DNA from: Voacanga thouarsii
Taxonomy: Eukaryota > Streptophyta > Magnoliopsida > Gentianales > Apocynaceae
Length of the DNA: 64,000 bases
NCBI GenBank assembly: GCA_026120185.1
Contig: JANUWF010001491.1
Coordinates: 2,976,001-3,040,000, forward strand
Reading direction: 5' to 3'
Of this stretch, positions 34,792 to 45,730 are shown in pieces. Position 1 is the stretch's first letter. The number at the start of each line of letters is the position of its first letter. The position numbers and the translations under genes are program-made. The notes under the pieces were generated by a model. The model was given only the letters and a program-made list of their open reading frames with translations, did not search any database and was not told the origin of the DNA.

Positions 34792-36472
34792 GATGCAAAT
34801 ATCCTAGATGTAAAGATAGAGAGCATTAGCTGCTTGTATATGCACATGAAATGCAAATAATTAGGACTTTAATTAAATGCATTTTATTCCACTATTTTAC
34901 CTAAACAAATAGCCCCCATTACTGATTTGGGAAAGCCCGTTGGAAGCTTTCCTAATGGACCGGTATCTAAATTCCACAAGAATAACCTTGGGCTTGCCCA
35001 ACAAGCCACCCTTGAGTTCATTAGTAGGTATCCAATACCAATTATATCGTATGTAACTACCGGATCATTGGGGGATTAACAGCTTTTAATCTTAAAGCCT
35101 TTTAGGCTACCTTAACTTTTCCTCTAAATTTCTTTATGCTTAAGTTTGCCCAATCAGGATAAAGAATTTAGTTAAACCCGACCCATTAATCAGGAATTTA
35201 GTTCCATAGCTTGAACATGCCCATTGTCAAGTAGGCTTGGGTTTGCCCAACAACCTAGTCTCGAAAAAGGACTATCGTTCATACTATAATAACAGAAGGA
35301 ATTATGTTTAATATTAATTGAGGAATTTCTTCCTTTTAGTGATTTCAACAAATGACATGCATAAAAATCAATAAATCACAAAATTGATATTCATAGTAAT
35401 AAAGCGATTAAGTGGTTTAGTTATGGACTTTACCTAAATTAATTTCTTTGAGCCATAAAAGAAATTAATATAGTTAACCTTATGTGTTGATGCATGATTT
35501 AAGTAGAAGGTCTTACCTTCTAGCTTTGTCTTGGTTGCCATCTCTAAAATAAGAAAATTCTACTATTATCTAACCTATGTAGTTTAATTACATTATTTCC
35601 TTATGGGAGAAAACCTCGAGTTACATTTGAGGGGAGTTAGATGAGTAGAGAATTACATATGAATTTGGGAGAAGTCAGGACACACAGGCTCTATTTCATA
35701 CAAAACCAAAATTGTAAAATGCATGAACAAATATAATTGGTTCTAGTCCATAACCATCCACCATGCCATTAGTTATGTTTAAACAAAATAAACATATAAC
35801 TTTTATTATTCAAAAATCACTATTTTGGAAAAATAAAATAGATTCTAAAATCAATATTTTAGAATAATACATTAATTGTTTGTCTCAAAAGTAATTTTGA
35901 GAAAAATGAATTTGGGTCCTGCTGGCCGGTCAGCAGGCGGGGGTCAAGGGGCCAGTGCCCCTTTGTTTTTTTGTTTTTGTTTTTAGAAAACAGAGCAGAA
36001 CTGGCGCCGGTTTGGATGCCCGAGCCGGCGCCGGCTGCAGACTGGTTTTAATGAAAACAGTTTTCTCCATAAATAATTTTTGGACTTCGCGAAATAGCAC
36101 ATAATCGGTGCCGGTTAGGGTGCTCGGAGCCGGCGCCCAGCTATATGAAAATTTTCCAGAAAAATTCCTAGAAACGATTTCTGGGCATAGAGCACACAAC
36201 CAGCACCGGTTAGGGTTCCGGAGCTAGCGCCGGCTATATTCAGCTCTAAGAAAATTTTTCAGAAACAATTTCTGGAGTCGTTATCTTTTGCAATAGATGT
36301 GCAATAACTGTTACACAATTATATTGTGCTATGGACCCATCTCACAATGCTCAAAACGATTTCGACCCGAGTGCACTTGGCTCAAATACGTGAAACAGCT
36401 TTCATACTTTGAACAAATACATAAAACAGCTTTTATGCAAGGGAACAATATGCTGTAAACCACATATAGCAT
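34792..36472 (-). other. Untranslated leader of Copia 1
   Basis: About 1.7 kb between primer site and gag, unusually long. No gene supported. At 35991-36238 it holds about three tandem units of ~90-100 bp, each with paired GGCGCC motifs (for example ACTGGCGCCGGTTTGG and GAGCCGGCGCCGGCTG). The open frame at 35930-36199 is only a reading through these repeats. Confidence 0.7.
35991..36238. repeat. CpG-rich paired GGCGCC repeat units in Copia 1 leader
   Basis: Three degenerate units at about 35991-36045, 36096-36145 and 36190-36236. Each has GGCGCCGG-type motif, a 15-20 bp spacer and a second GGCGCCGGC-type motif. They resemble the pairs in the Athila-like LTRs and spacers. Decay is mainly CG to TG or CA (GGTGCC, GGCACC). 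Confidence 0.75.
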
Positions 36473-36485
36473 GGCTCTGATACCA
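36473..36485 (-). other. Primer-binding site of Copia 1, tRNA-iMet type
   Basis: On the minus strand TGGTATCAGAGCC, the exact complement of the initiator tRNA-Met 3' end, one base from the LTR. Confidence 0.93.
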
Positions 36486-36486
36486 C

Positions 36487-38321
36487 TATTGGGTATCTCA
36501 CGCGTATTATATACAGCGCAGCGGAGAAATTAAAACGAGATACCATCCCAGGATCCGTATATGTGTGGAAAACATGACATATACATGGAAAATAAAGAAA
36601 CAAAGATGATAGTTTTTACCTTTCTTTGTTTGTGTGGAAAACAAAACTTTCCTTCTTCAAGTATGATAATTGTGGCGCGATCCAACAATCCTCTTGAAGA
36701 ATCACCACGAGAGTTGTATGTCCAACCACTATAATCACATTGTGTGATTATCTCTAATAGAAATCCACACGGAGGATCTCACTCAAACACTAAGATTTTT
36801 CTGTGCTAGCAGAAAACAACAATGGTGGCTAGGTTTTGTTCTTCTTGTTCATAAAAAAGCAAGGAAAGAAGAAGAAGAGTCTTGGTGTTCTCTTGTAGAG
36901 ACTCGCATGAAAGAGTGAGAGTGAAGAGAACAAAAGATCATATATTTCTCTCTTGTGTGCCCATTGGTTTTGTAGAGTTGTTTTCATTTGACTTTTTGTC
37001 TTCCACTAGGGTTATATCCCATATAACTAAAAAGCCTCTACAAAAACAGATATGAGAATTGCAAACAAACAATTGCAATTATCCAATTGGAATTTCAACT
37101 TATAAAGTTCTCAGAATTACAAATTAGCCCATCAATTATAACTAATTATAATTTGATCACAACAACTTCTCTTTCTTGCAATAAACCCCACTATATTATC
37201 AAATAACATCTTGAGTATAGAATCTTCTATTGTGTGTGACCTATTAGGTTTCCCAGTCAATTGGTAGCGAACATGGATTAATCCAAACGTCTTTGAGATT
37301 AATAATCCTTAATTAATTAGAATTAATCCTATTAATTTTAATCAGGATTAGTTTATTAATTCATCAATTAATAAACCCATATTCCCATATCATAAACGGT
37401 ATCTAGCATCACATCATGACCACCCAAGAGTCCATGAAGTCAAGTGGCTTGACATGAACCATTCAATATCAAATTACAGTGCAATTAACTCCTTTCACCA
37501 AACAATATCTCATTCAGTTTGGAGTACAAAATTAGTGCTAACTCCCTCTGAAATATATATTAATTCTAGCCCAAATACAATTATAATTGTATTAGGAACC
37601 CACTGCTCTAGATGTGCATCAATTAGAACTGTTTCTAATACACATATGCCTTGGCCAAGGACTTCTCGAGTAGTAATTTCTACAAGTGTCTGTGAGATAT
37701 TTGCCCCTACTATTAGGAGTGGTGAATCCTTTATTGACCCTCTCAACTACTTTCGTTTACTTTACAGTGTACTCAATATCCATCCCATAGGCAGCCCTCG
37801 ATCGAGCTCCAGAGATTGGAATCAAAGTACATGGTTCAACAAAAAAGTACCTTGGAGATCTCAAGTCTAAGGATACTTGCACGTTTGCTATATTAAGATT
37901 ATATCATTGGCACTAAATAGTTATCCATGTGATTATCTCATAGCTAGATCATCCAATGAACTTGTTCCATTAACAAGCATCCACGTGTTAACTTTGAGTA
38001 TCTCAATACTCACAGATATGAGAACCACCGCCTGATCAAATCAGGAAGTCCTAACACATGCTAGTCTTAATGTATTAATGACGTCCTGTCTCATTATTAC
38101 TATAACTAGGGACTATTTAAATACTAACACTATACAGTGTAGTAGGAATCTTATATCATGATCTCTATCATGATTTCCTTAACACAGTGTTGTACTAGGG
38201 ATATTATCTAATAGTTATATTACTCAAAAGTAATCAAAAGAAACTATAAGATAAAGAATGCTTTTTATGAAATGAAATGTGTTATATACAATGTACAAGT
38301 GATTGCCTCTATGGTATAACA
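36487..38321 (-). repeat. 5' LTR of Copia 1
   Basis: 1835 bp, uninterrupted; it matches the split LTR at 23226-29358. It preserves the site into which the solo LTR inserted in the other copy. Confidence 0.92.
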
Positions 38322-38752
38322 CTAAGAAGAATATGTAATGCTAATTTGTTTAGAAGATAGTGATTTCATGAATTGAAAAAGAAGTGAATCTTTCTTAATC
38401 CTTCATGATGCCAAGAGAATGATTAGTTATGATAATGATTGGGTACTTTAAGATCATGTTTGTCAAAATAATGGTTTGAGTTACATCAATTCTCCATCCT
38501 TGACATGTGTATATTCTTTTATTTTATTTAATTTTTATTTTTATTCTTTTTCACTTTATTGAGTCGATTAAACAATGAAATAAAAGGGATTAATGCATAC
38601 TTGTTCTTTAAGGATCGACACTCGTTTGAACCCTATGCTATGTTAATAATGAGTATGCTTACTAATATGTGTAATTTGGGATTAACATTTTAATTTAAAC
38701 TTGATTGGGATTGTACTTATTTTTATATGATTTTTATACCCAAACAAATACT

Positions 38753-41162
38753 CATAATTACTTATTATCTTTTCTAAACCATAATTTTTCCACAAATAAA
38801 ACTCTTTCTTTTTCTCTTTATTATTTCCGTCACACTCTTCCTCTATTATTCCTTACTTCGTCGGCCATCATAGAACAAAATCCTAGCTGCATATTCTTCC
38901 GTCTACTTGCCTAGTGGATGAAACAAGTGAAAGGGTAGAGACTAACATTTCTTCAAGCAATCAAACTCTTCTATTTGGATAGACTTGTAACCTATCCTAA
39001 TTACCACTCGTTAAACAACATCTCACCCAAACATCTAAACCTCTCTCTTGGCCTACATACTTATACATGAACCAAAACACCAAAAAAATAACACAAACTC
39101 ACATAACTCTTGTCTCTCTGTCTAGAAAAAAAAACAAAAACCAAAACACACACACCCTTCTATTCTTTCGGCCCTATTGCTTACTACAAGTAATTGGTCA
39201 TTTTCAGGATCCCTTTTGCTCAAACAAAACATAAAAAAGTAGGTACCATTATTCTCTCTCTAGATCTTATTGTTTATAACTAAACAAGAGGATTTTTTCT
39301 AGGCTAATCTTCTCAAATGAAACAAAACATATAGCCTTCTCAACTCTTTTCTCCTAAAAACCAAGCTTGATCTCTCCTAGAGCTCATAGTTCCCTCCTAC
39401 ACTCAAGAAAGCTAAAATTTTCCTAAAAATCTCTGAACTCATGCGGTTCTCACAAAAATCAAAGTCTACAATCATTCTCGCTCTTAGCAATCACAAGATT
39501 TACTCAAGGTTGGTAGTTCTTCCCATTCCAATTCTTCTTCTTTACTACTTTCTTTCCTTTGACCAAAATCAAGGATTAATCCTTCCTTTTCTTGCAAATT
39601 CATGGGAAAACTAGGATTGCTAAGCAAGATTTGCTTCTACTCTCAAACAGAATTACTCTGGGTTGCAAATGAGCCACCTTTTGATCTCTAAAATTCGCTC
39701 CACTAAAAGGTGAATCTCATAGCCTATATTTGAGTGAATGATTTAGCTGGTTTAATTTTCAATCTATCTAGAGAGTTAATGCATATGGTAGTAGAGATGT
39801 GATTTCTTGATTTTTCTAAGCATGTTATATCAATTATATAATATAGAGGATTTATGCTCTTAGATGTTTGATCTTTATGAGTTTAAGGTGGAATTGTTGA
39901 TTTGTAAGTATGACTATTTATGGAAGGACTTTTATGCCATGATTTGGTCATATGATTAATTTAGGATAGAACAATAATTGTTATTTGGGGAAATTTATTC
40001 ATAGATGAGACAGTTGAACATGAGATTGCCTATTAGAATCTTAGATATGGCTGATTTGAATAATTTTGACTGTACCATATATTGGGATAGATTACAACTA
40101 TGATATTCTATATAGTTTTCGATAAAGGGTATATCTAAAATTAAAGATCAAGGCAGTTGATATTACATTTTTGACTGAACTGCTACAGGTAAGTATTTGC
40201 ATTAAATCTTTTCAAATTAAAGCTCTGAATTGTAAGTCAATTGTGAATTGATGATGTGATTATTTTGGGATGCAAGCTTGAATATTTTAATTGAAGGGTT
40301 TTATTCAAACAAAATTTTTAGCAAAATAACTATCTTTTATTTATAAAATGATTTTTCATCAAATTATATGAAAGACATTCTTGCATAAGCACAATGTTTG
40401 AAAGTGATTCTATTCAGATTAGTTCTGGAGATGTATGCTGATACTTTCAGTACTCAATAAGGGTAGCCTAATAGGACTAACCTTTAAAAGATAGGGTAAG
40501 TCTCTGAATAGGAGGCCACCTCTGAGGGATGGACTCTATTTAGAGAAGGTAACAGTTCTAGTAGGTCAAGATAGTCCGAGCTAGCACTGTAGTCTAAGTG
40601 GGCTATTATTCTGGAGTGGACTATTGGTAAGTTAGCGTAAGAGATGGAGACGTATCTTACCTAGGGTGCCAATCACCCATTGTATTGTGATACAAAATCT
40701 CACAGTGTTTGTCATAGCACACCTTGTTAAGTGGTTTCTTGACAAAATATGCAAAACACCACTCATTGTCATATACAAAATGTGTTTGACTTGCAATTAA
40801 CTTTTATGAATTATTTCAAAGTGCATATATTAAATCTCTTTTAAATCAATCAAGAGCAAACTTAGGATCTGTTGGAATGTAAATCTCACACTATTATGTC
40901 ATGTTTTCAAGAGATACTAGATTTAAGCAGGTTGGGCATTGTTAGATATTGAAGATTATTATTTATATTTCTTGTTGTACTTTCTTTCAAGAGATGATTT
41001 GGTTGTTATTCTTTTAGTCTCATACTAGTTTTATTATTTCCAATATAATAAGATAAGGATTTATATTGCTTTGAGTTCTTTTACCTCGCTATAAAGACCC
41101 CTAGTCATTTTAACAGGCGACATCCTCTCATTTTTTAGTTACTTAGGGAGCGGGCTATTATA
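38753..41162 (+). repeat. Diverged long LTR, related to the chromovirus LTRs
   Basis: No gene. At 40445-40690 it matches the marker block of the 4.3-kb LTRs (ACTCAATAAGGG ... GGAGGCCACCTCTGAGGG ... GTCCGAGCTAGCA). At 41093-41162 it matches the LTR end (TATAAAGACCCCTAGTC ... GGAGCGGGCTATTATA). The first 1.5 kb align poorly. It is an older or different subfamily LTR, or one truncated at its 5' end; the left limit is the end of LTR4. Confidence 0.6.
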
Positions 41163-41297
41163 GAAAAGATGTAAATATAGGGAGAGTTCCGATTAGTTAG
41201 AACATAGTTGATCCGCTTACTAAAGCTTTGTCCCAAAAGACATATGATAGTTATATTCAGTCATTTAGTATTAGATACATAAAAGATTAGGTCTAGT
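41163..41297 (+). pseudogene. Copia 3 pol C-terminus
   Basis: About 40 codons match the end of Copia pol, after RNase H: GRVPIS, a stop, NIVDPLTKALSQKTYDSYIQ, then SIRYIKD. The usual form is ADPLTKxLSQxxxDSH. The rest of this element is missing: the diverged LTR abuts it at 41162. Confidence 0.7.
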
Positions 41298-41309
41298 GGA
41301 AGCGAAGAT

Positions 41310-42038
41310 TGTTAGAGTTTGCCCTAGAACCAGTCCATTTATATAACGTATTATGTACATATACTTCATAAAAGGAATCATTACTCAAGAAGTCCTTGGG
41401 CAAGAAAACTATCTGTTGGAAATAGTTCTAAATAATGCATAAGTTGAGTAATAGATTTTGGAATAAATACAAATAAATTTGGGGTAGAATTAAAATATTC
41501 TAGAAAGAGTTGGCACGAATTCCATAATCTAAATCGAATGATATATAGGACTCTTAAAGAAGATTGTTGTACTAATATTTTGTTATTAGAAGTTTTATGT
41601 CGAGCCACATGATTTTCTAGACTTTTGGGTGGTTATGATGCATATTAGATGACACTCGATAATATGCTAAATATGAATTTATTAATTAAAAATTAATAAA
41701 TTAATCATAAAAAGAATTAATAAGTTATTTCTAATTATTAAGGATTACTAGTCCTGTAGCAATTAGGATTAGTTCAAATTTTACTACTAATGGACTGGAA
41801 AACTTAATAGGTCATACCCAATTGAGGAATTGGTACTCAAGATATTATATAATAATACAATGGGGTTAATTTGTGAGAAGAAAAAAGTCTATTGACAAAT
41901 TTTAAGAAGTTATAATTGAAGGGATCAAATTCTAAACATTGAAAGTTTACGCGATTAATTGCAATTTGAAATCCCAAAGCCTATTACAATTGTGAAAAGG
42001 TTTTTGGGAGCCTGAAATGATAGAACACAATATATACG

Positions 42039-42070
<32 letters not shown>

Positions 42071-42142
42071 TGTATGTATGTATGTATGTATGTATGTATG
42101 TATGTATGTATGTATGTATGTATGTATGTATGTATGTATGTA

Positions 42143-42191
<49 letters not shown>

Positions 42192-42582
42192 ATTCATTCT
42201 AGCCGTCGTCTTAGGTGTGCAAAAAATATATAGAAACCATTTTTCTTATTCTTTGTTCGGAACAATTAATTCCTCTAGTCGTCACACAAAATCGTTCTTG
42301 CATTGGTTCTTGGCACCTATTTTGAGTGCCATTTTTTGGGTGGATTAATATTAAAGAAAAATTTGTACTTGGAATTTAGTGACTCAAGGCTTGGACAAAT
42401 TACTAGAAGAGTTGCACACATGTAGGAAAATTTTTAAAACCAGTAATTTTGAGATAATGATTTTTCTCCTTTTTTTTTTTTTTTTACCCATTTAGTTACA
42501 TACTAGAGATCCTGTTTCATGATTTTCATTTTAATTTTTTCTATGTGTAAATGGTTTTTGCGTGATAGAAATCCAATAATTT
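41310..42582 (+). repeat. Copia 3 3' LTR with microsatellite
   Basis: Starts TGTTAGAGTTTGCCC just after a purine-rich tract (GTGGAAGCGAAGA). Parts at about 41680-41880 match the Copia 1 LTR read on its minus strand (GGAAAACTTAATAGGTCAT, and GTACTCAAGATATTAT), so the families are related. The end near 42582 (ATCCAATAAT) is by comparison with Copia 1 and uncertain. Confidence 0.65.
42041..42186. repeat. Compound microsatellite (TATG)27-(TG)20
   Basis: Uninterrupted TATG repeats over 42041-42148, passing into TG repeats to 42186. Open frames of the MYVC and THTH kind over it are repeat translations, not genes. Confidence 0.97.
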
Positions 42583-43475
42583 CTCTTACTTTTAGGTGAA
42601 GAGGATTGCAAAGGAGGGACAGAGATGCCGGGAAGAGTTGTTCAGAAATGTACTGGGGTCAAGGTTGAAGGAAGTTCAGTTAGATCTGAGGGAACTACTA
42701 CTCAAAGGATAGGGATATAACTCCTGGAGAATGTAGTGGAATAGGCCTTGCATAAGATGACTGAGATGCTACAACAAATGACAAGCGTTCCACCTTGTAA
42801 GGAGTAGCATTCAGAAATGGAAATGGACCGAGCATTAGAACAATTTCTCAAGTTTCGCACTCTAAAATTTTATGGAAAGTAAGAGCAAGAGCAAGAGGTT
42901 GAGGCCTGGATAGAAGAGACAAACGAGGTTTTGCGGAATTAGACTAATCGAAAATAAAAAGGTGCACTTTGCTACGTTTAGACTTTAAGGGCCAGCTAGA
43001 GATTAGTGGATTCAAAAGAAGGAAGCACAAGAGTGGGAACATAGAGAATAGACCTGGATGGAGTTCCTAGAAGAGTTTAAAAGGGAATTTATACGCTACT
43101 GGATAATTGAGAAAAAGGAAGAAAGCTTTCAGAATTTTTAGTAAGGAGAAAGAACTATCAGGAAGTATGTCCTGAAGTTTACACGATTTTCCAACTATTG
43201 TCCCTTATTAGTACCAATATAGTTAGATCAAACCCAATTATTGTGAAAGGGTGACAACTTGAAGGAAGACGAACATTAATTGTTTATCCCTAATTAGCTA
43301 CAGTACGACTGTCGAAATAACTATTCAACTAGATGAAGAAGATTTAGAATGACCTGGACGAGAGTAGAAAGGAATAACAAGCTCAAATAGAGCTGGTAAA
43401 GAGAAAATTCTCAGAGTAACAGAATCATTTCCAAAAAGAATAGGAGAAAGATATTGTAATTTTGTGATGTGAAGG
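42583..43475 (+). pseudogene. Decayed chromovirus-type gag
   Basis: Ty3/Gypsy gag of the type whose capsid reads FLKFRPPKFxG. Visible pieces are MEMDRALEQFLKFRTLKFYGK, EVEAWIEETNEVLRN, WMEFLEEFKREFI, WIIEKKEESFQNF and TIRKYVLKFTRFSNYCPLLV, spread over frames with many stops. The gene passes directly into an LTR at 43476 with no pol, like the X gag at 2017. It probably belonged to the older chromovirus copy whose LTR follows. Confidence 0.7.
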
Positions 43476-45374
43476 TGTGAAACCCCACATAAAACCAACC
43501 TTAGAGTGGGGGGGAGGGTCAGGATACATATTATATTTTTTTTGCATGCGTAAATATATTTTGAAATGATTTTATGTACTTTAGAGTTATAGTTTATAGT
43601 CTAGAAGGCTTAATTGTGCATATTGAGTAGAAGGGTAAAATGGTAATTTTGCTTGAAGTGATGAAAAGAAGATAGCTTAAGGATTAAATAGGAAGAATAT
43701 TTGGGAGAGAAAATGGGAGCAAGAGTTGTTATGGTTTAGTGCTTAGAGTTTTGGAATTAATCTCTAAGGTCTTGAGTTCGAATTCCACCAATTAAGTTTT
43801 ATCATGATTAAATTTTATTTTATATAAGGTAGAGTATTTTCTTCCCTAGCATGCCATAAGTAGAAGTAGGAGTATTGTCCTAGGGGAGACATGAAGGGAA
43901 GGTCCTAATCCTATTCTTATGCCCTACAAGAATTCTTCAAGGATTCATGCCCTTATTGTTCCCTAGCTTACCTTAAATTCTCACCAACTAAGCTTATACA
44001 ATTTATCCAAATCCATGTTTTAATTCTAGAAAATTCAGCAAGGTTTATTGACCTTGGAATTTTGAAAAAGACTCTTAGAGGATAGAATTTTGGCTGAAAA
44101 TAGGGAAGGGTTAAGGAAGGTTCCCAAGAGAATTAATCTCCATAGTTGAACCTTCAAACTCCACTCCATAAGTATTCATCTTCTTCATGGTAGCAATCTA
44201 AAATTTTTTCCAGATTCTTAGATAGTCTAGCTTTCAAAAACTTCAACCATTTTTCTTACAAAAATGCTGCTAGAAAAATAACCAACTTGTTCAACTTGAA
44301 GACTGAACTTCCTTGCCAAAAATTGGACTACACAAAGCTGTGCAAACCAGAAAAATTTTGGGTAAGTTTCGCAGCATGGCAGGCCAAAAACCAAGCTGTT
44401 TTTTCTACCCTTCAAACCAGTAATTTAACTCTGCCTTTCCTCCACAAAGGAAGTTGGAAGCTAGCCTTAAAGGACCCTCCAATACCTCTCCAAATTTTCT
44501 ATAAGTCGGCTGGAACATTGCAGAAAAAACTGCACAAAAATTCCAGCAAACCATTCAAATGACCAACTAGGAAAAATTCCAGCATTGCTCCCTCTTCAAG
44601 CCTTATCAAAAAATCACTTCAACTTTCTGTGAAAACAACCTTAGTCAGCCATGAACTGAATTTCATCACCCTCCCCACTAACCTGCATGATAAACACCAT
44701 AGCCACACCTTAAATTCCTCATTCAATTACTCCAATCCTAATTAAAGTTCAAAATTCCAACAAATTACTCCATGAAAACTTCCATGGATTAAGCTTCAAG
44801 AAACTCGAAATTCTCCCACCATTACACTTAGAATTTTGGCAACCCTATAGCTCATTCGAACCTCATTCACTTCAGCAAAAACCACAACAAACCAGTCGGC
44901 CATTATAGCTCCAAGGAACCTCCATCAATCAAACCACTCTACCATATCTTCTACCTTAATTCACTCCATAAATTACACTCTTTGAAATTCAAATGACCAG
45001 ATTTCCCTCTTCTCCCTAATCTGAAAATCAAATCACAAGAATCCCTCAAAGCATTCGGCCAATACCTTTCAGCAATTTCGTCCTGCTTCTCTCCAATTCT
45101 CTCCAATTCTCCAAGAACACCAAGAACACACACTATCTTTCTTCAAGCCTAAGACCACACTAAACACCTCCAAACCCTTCTGAAAACTCCATATCACGTC
45201 TACTTACTCCCTAGAGTCCATTTCTGGATTTTATAACATCAAATATTAAAAACAAAAATCTGCTATCAGATCAAACACCAGAATTTCTCTTGAATTCTCA
45301 ATACCTCTATTAAGGTAACCAAGAACAATTTTATTCATCTTCTTTCCCTTCAATCTTTAAACATGATGATATAC

Positions 45375-45416
<42 letters not shown>

Positions 45417-45730
45417 CCGAAATAGTTAGATCAACCATGGCAGTTTTACTTCTTCTTCCTTCTTGGATGAATCAAGCCTCCTAAGCTTGAGGATATCCTT
45501 GAATCTTCATCAAGATTGTCATGAACCAAGTATTTCACTTTAACCTTCTTTTTAATTCTAAAATCATGTCTCTTAGACGTTGCTAGAAAAGGATAGAATA
45601 TGATTGGAGTTTGAGTATGTGCTTATGTATGAAGGAGTTGAGATTGGAGCAAGAGGATGTTTTGCCATCGTTAATTTTTATGATAGTTCTTGTGGATCGA
45701 TGCATGTTTTTCATGATTTGAGTGAGTTTG
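43476..45730 (+). repeat. Older chromovirus LTR, 5' half
   Basis: Begins TGTGAAACCCC and follows the 4.3-kb LTR for about 2.25 kb, until the next element starts at 45731 inside it. It has the tRNA-like segment at 43732-43785 and a CT run at 45380-45414. It is more diverged than the copies at 45731 and 53281. The second half of this LTR is not in the window and presumably lies to the right of the later insertions. Confidence 0.85.
43732..43785 (+). promoter_or_regulatory. tRNA-like A-box/B-box segment in LTR
   Basis: A-box-like TGGTTTAGTGC (43732-43742; last G changed) and B-box-like GTTCGAATTCC at 43775-43785, the closest of the copies to the GTTCGANTCC consensus. Confidence 0.45.

Larger units (their letters stand above)
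23226..38321 (-). mobile_element. Copia 1, a Ty1/Copia element inserted in LTR4
   Basis: The minus-strand element has its 3' LTR at 23226-29358 (split) and its 5' LTR at 36487-38321. Both start, read on +, with TATTGGGTATC or TGTTGGGTATC and end in ATAACA. In element order it holds the iMet primer site (36473-36485), a ~1.7-kb leader, gag (33997-34791), protease and integrase remnants (33137-33996), RT/RNase H remnants (29378-30397) and a polypurine tract (29359-29375). LTR4 of the Athila-like array continues on both sides. The target duplication is not clean (CAGAA against AAGAA at best). Confidence 0.92.
22185..38752 (+). repeat. Athila-like LTR4 (type X), split by Copia 1
   Basis: LTR sequence is present at 22185-23225 and resumes at about 38322-38752; what lies between is Copia 1 with its own inserts. 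The two parts together (about 1.47 kb) match LTR1 more closely than LTR2 or LTR3. CpG-rich modules lie at about 22363-22373, 22389-22400, 22466-22478 and 22498-22540, some of the best preserved in the window. The TATA box is at 22665-22673. The end near 38752 (ACTCA) is approximate. Confidence 0.85.

Noticed and set aside
35930..36199. 89-codon minus-strand open frame with Pro/Ala-rich sequence
   Set aside because: It only reads through the GGCGCC repeats of the Copia 1 leader; no start context or relatives seen.
35991..36238. CRISPR-like or satellite array
   Set aside because: Only about three degenerate units of unequal length, in a retrotransposon leader of a plant genome.
42017..42348. 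Open frames with repeated MYVC or THTH residues on both strands
   Set aside because: They are translations of the TATG/TG microsatellite.
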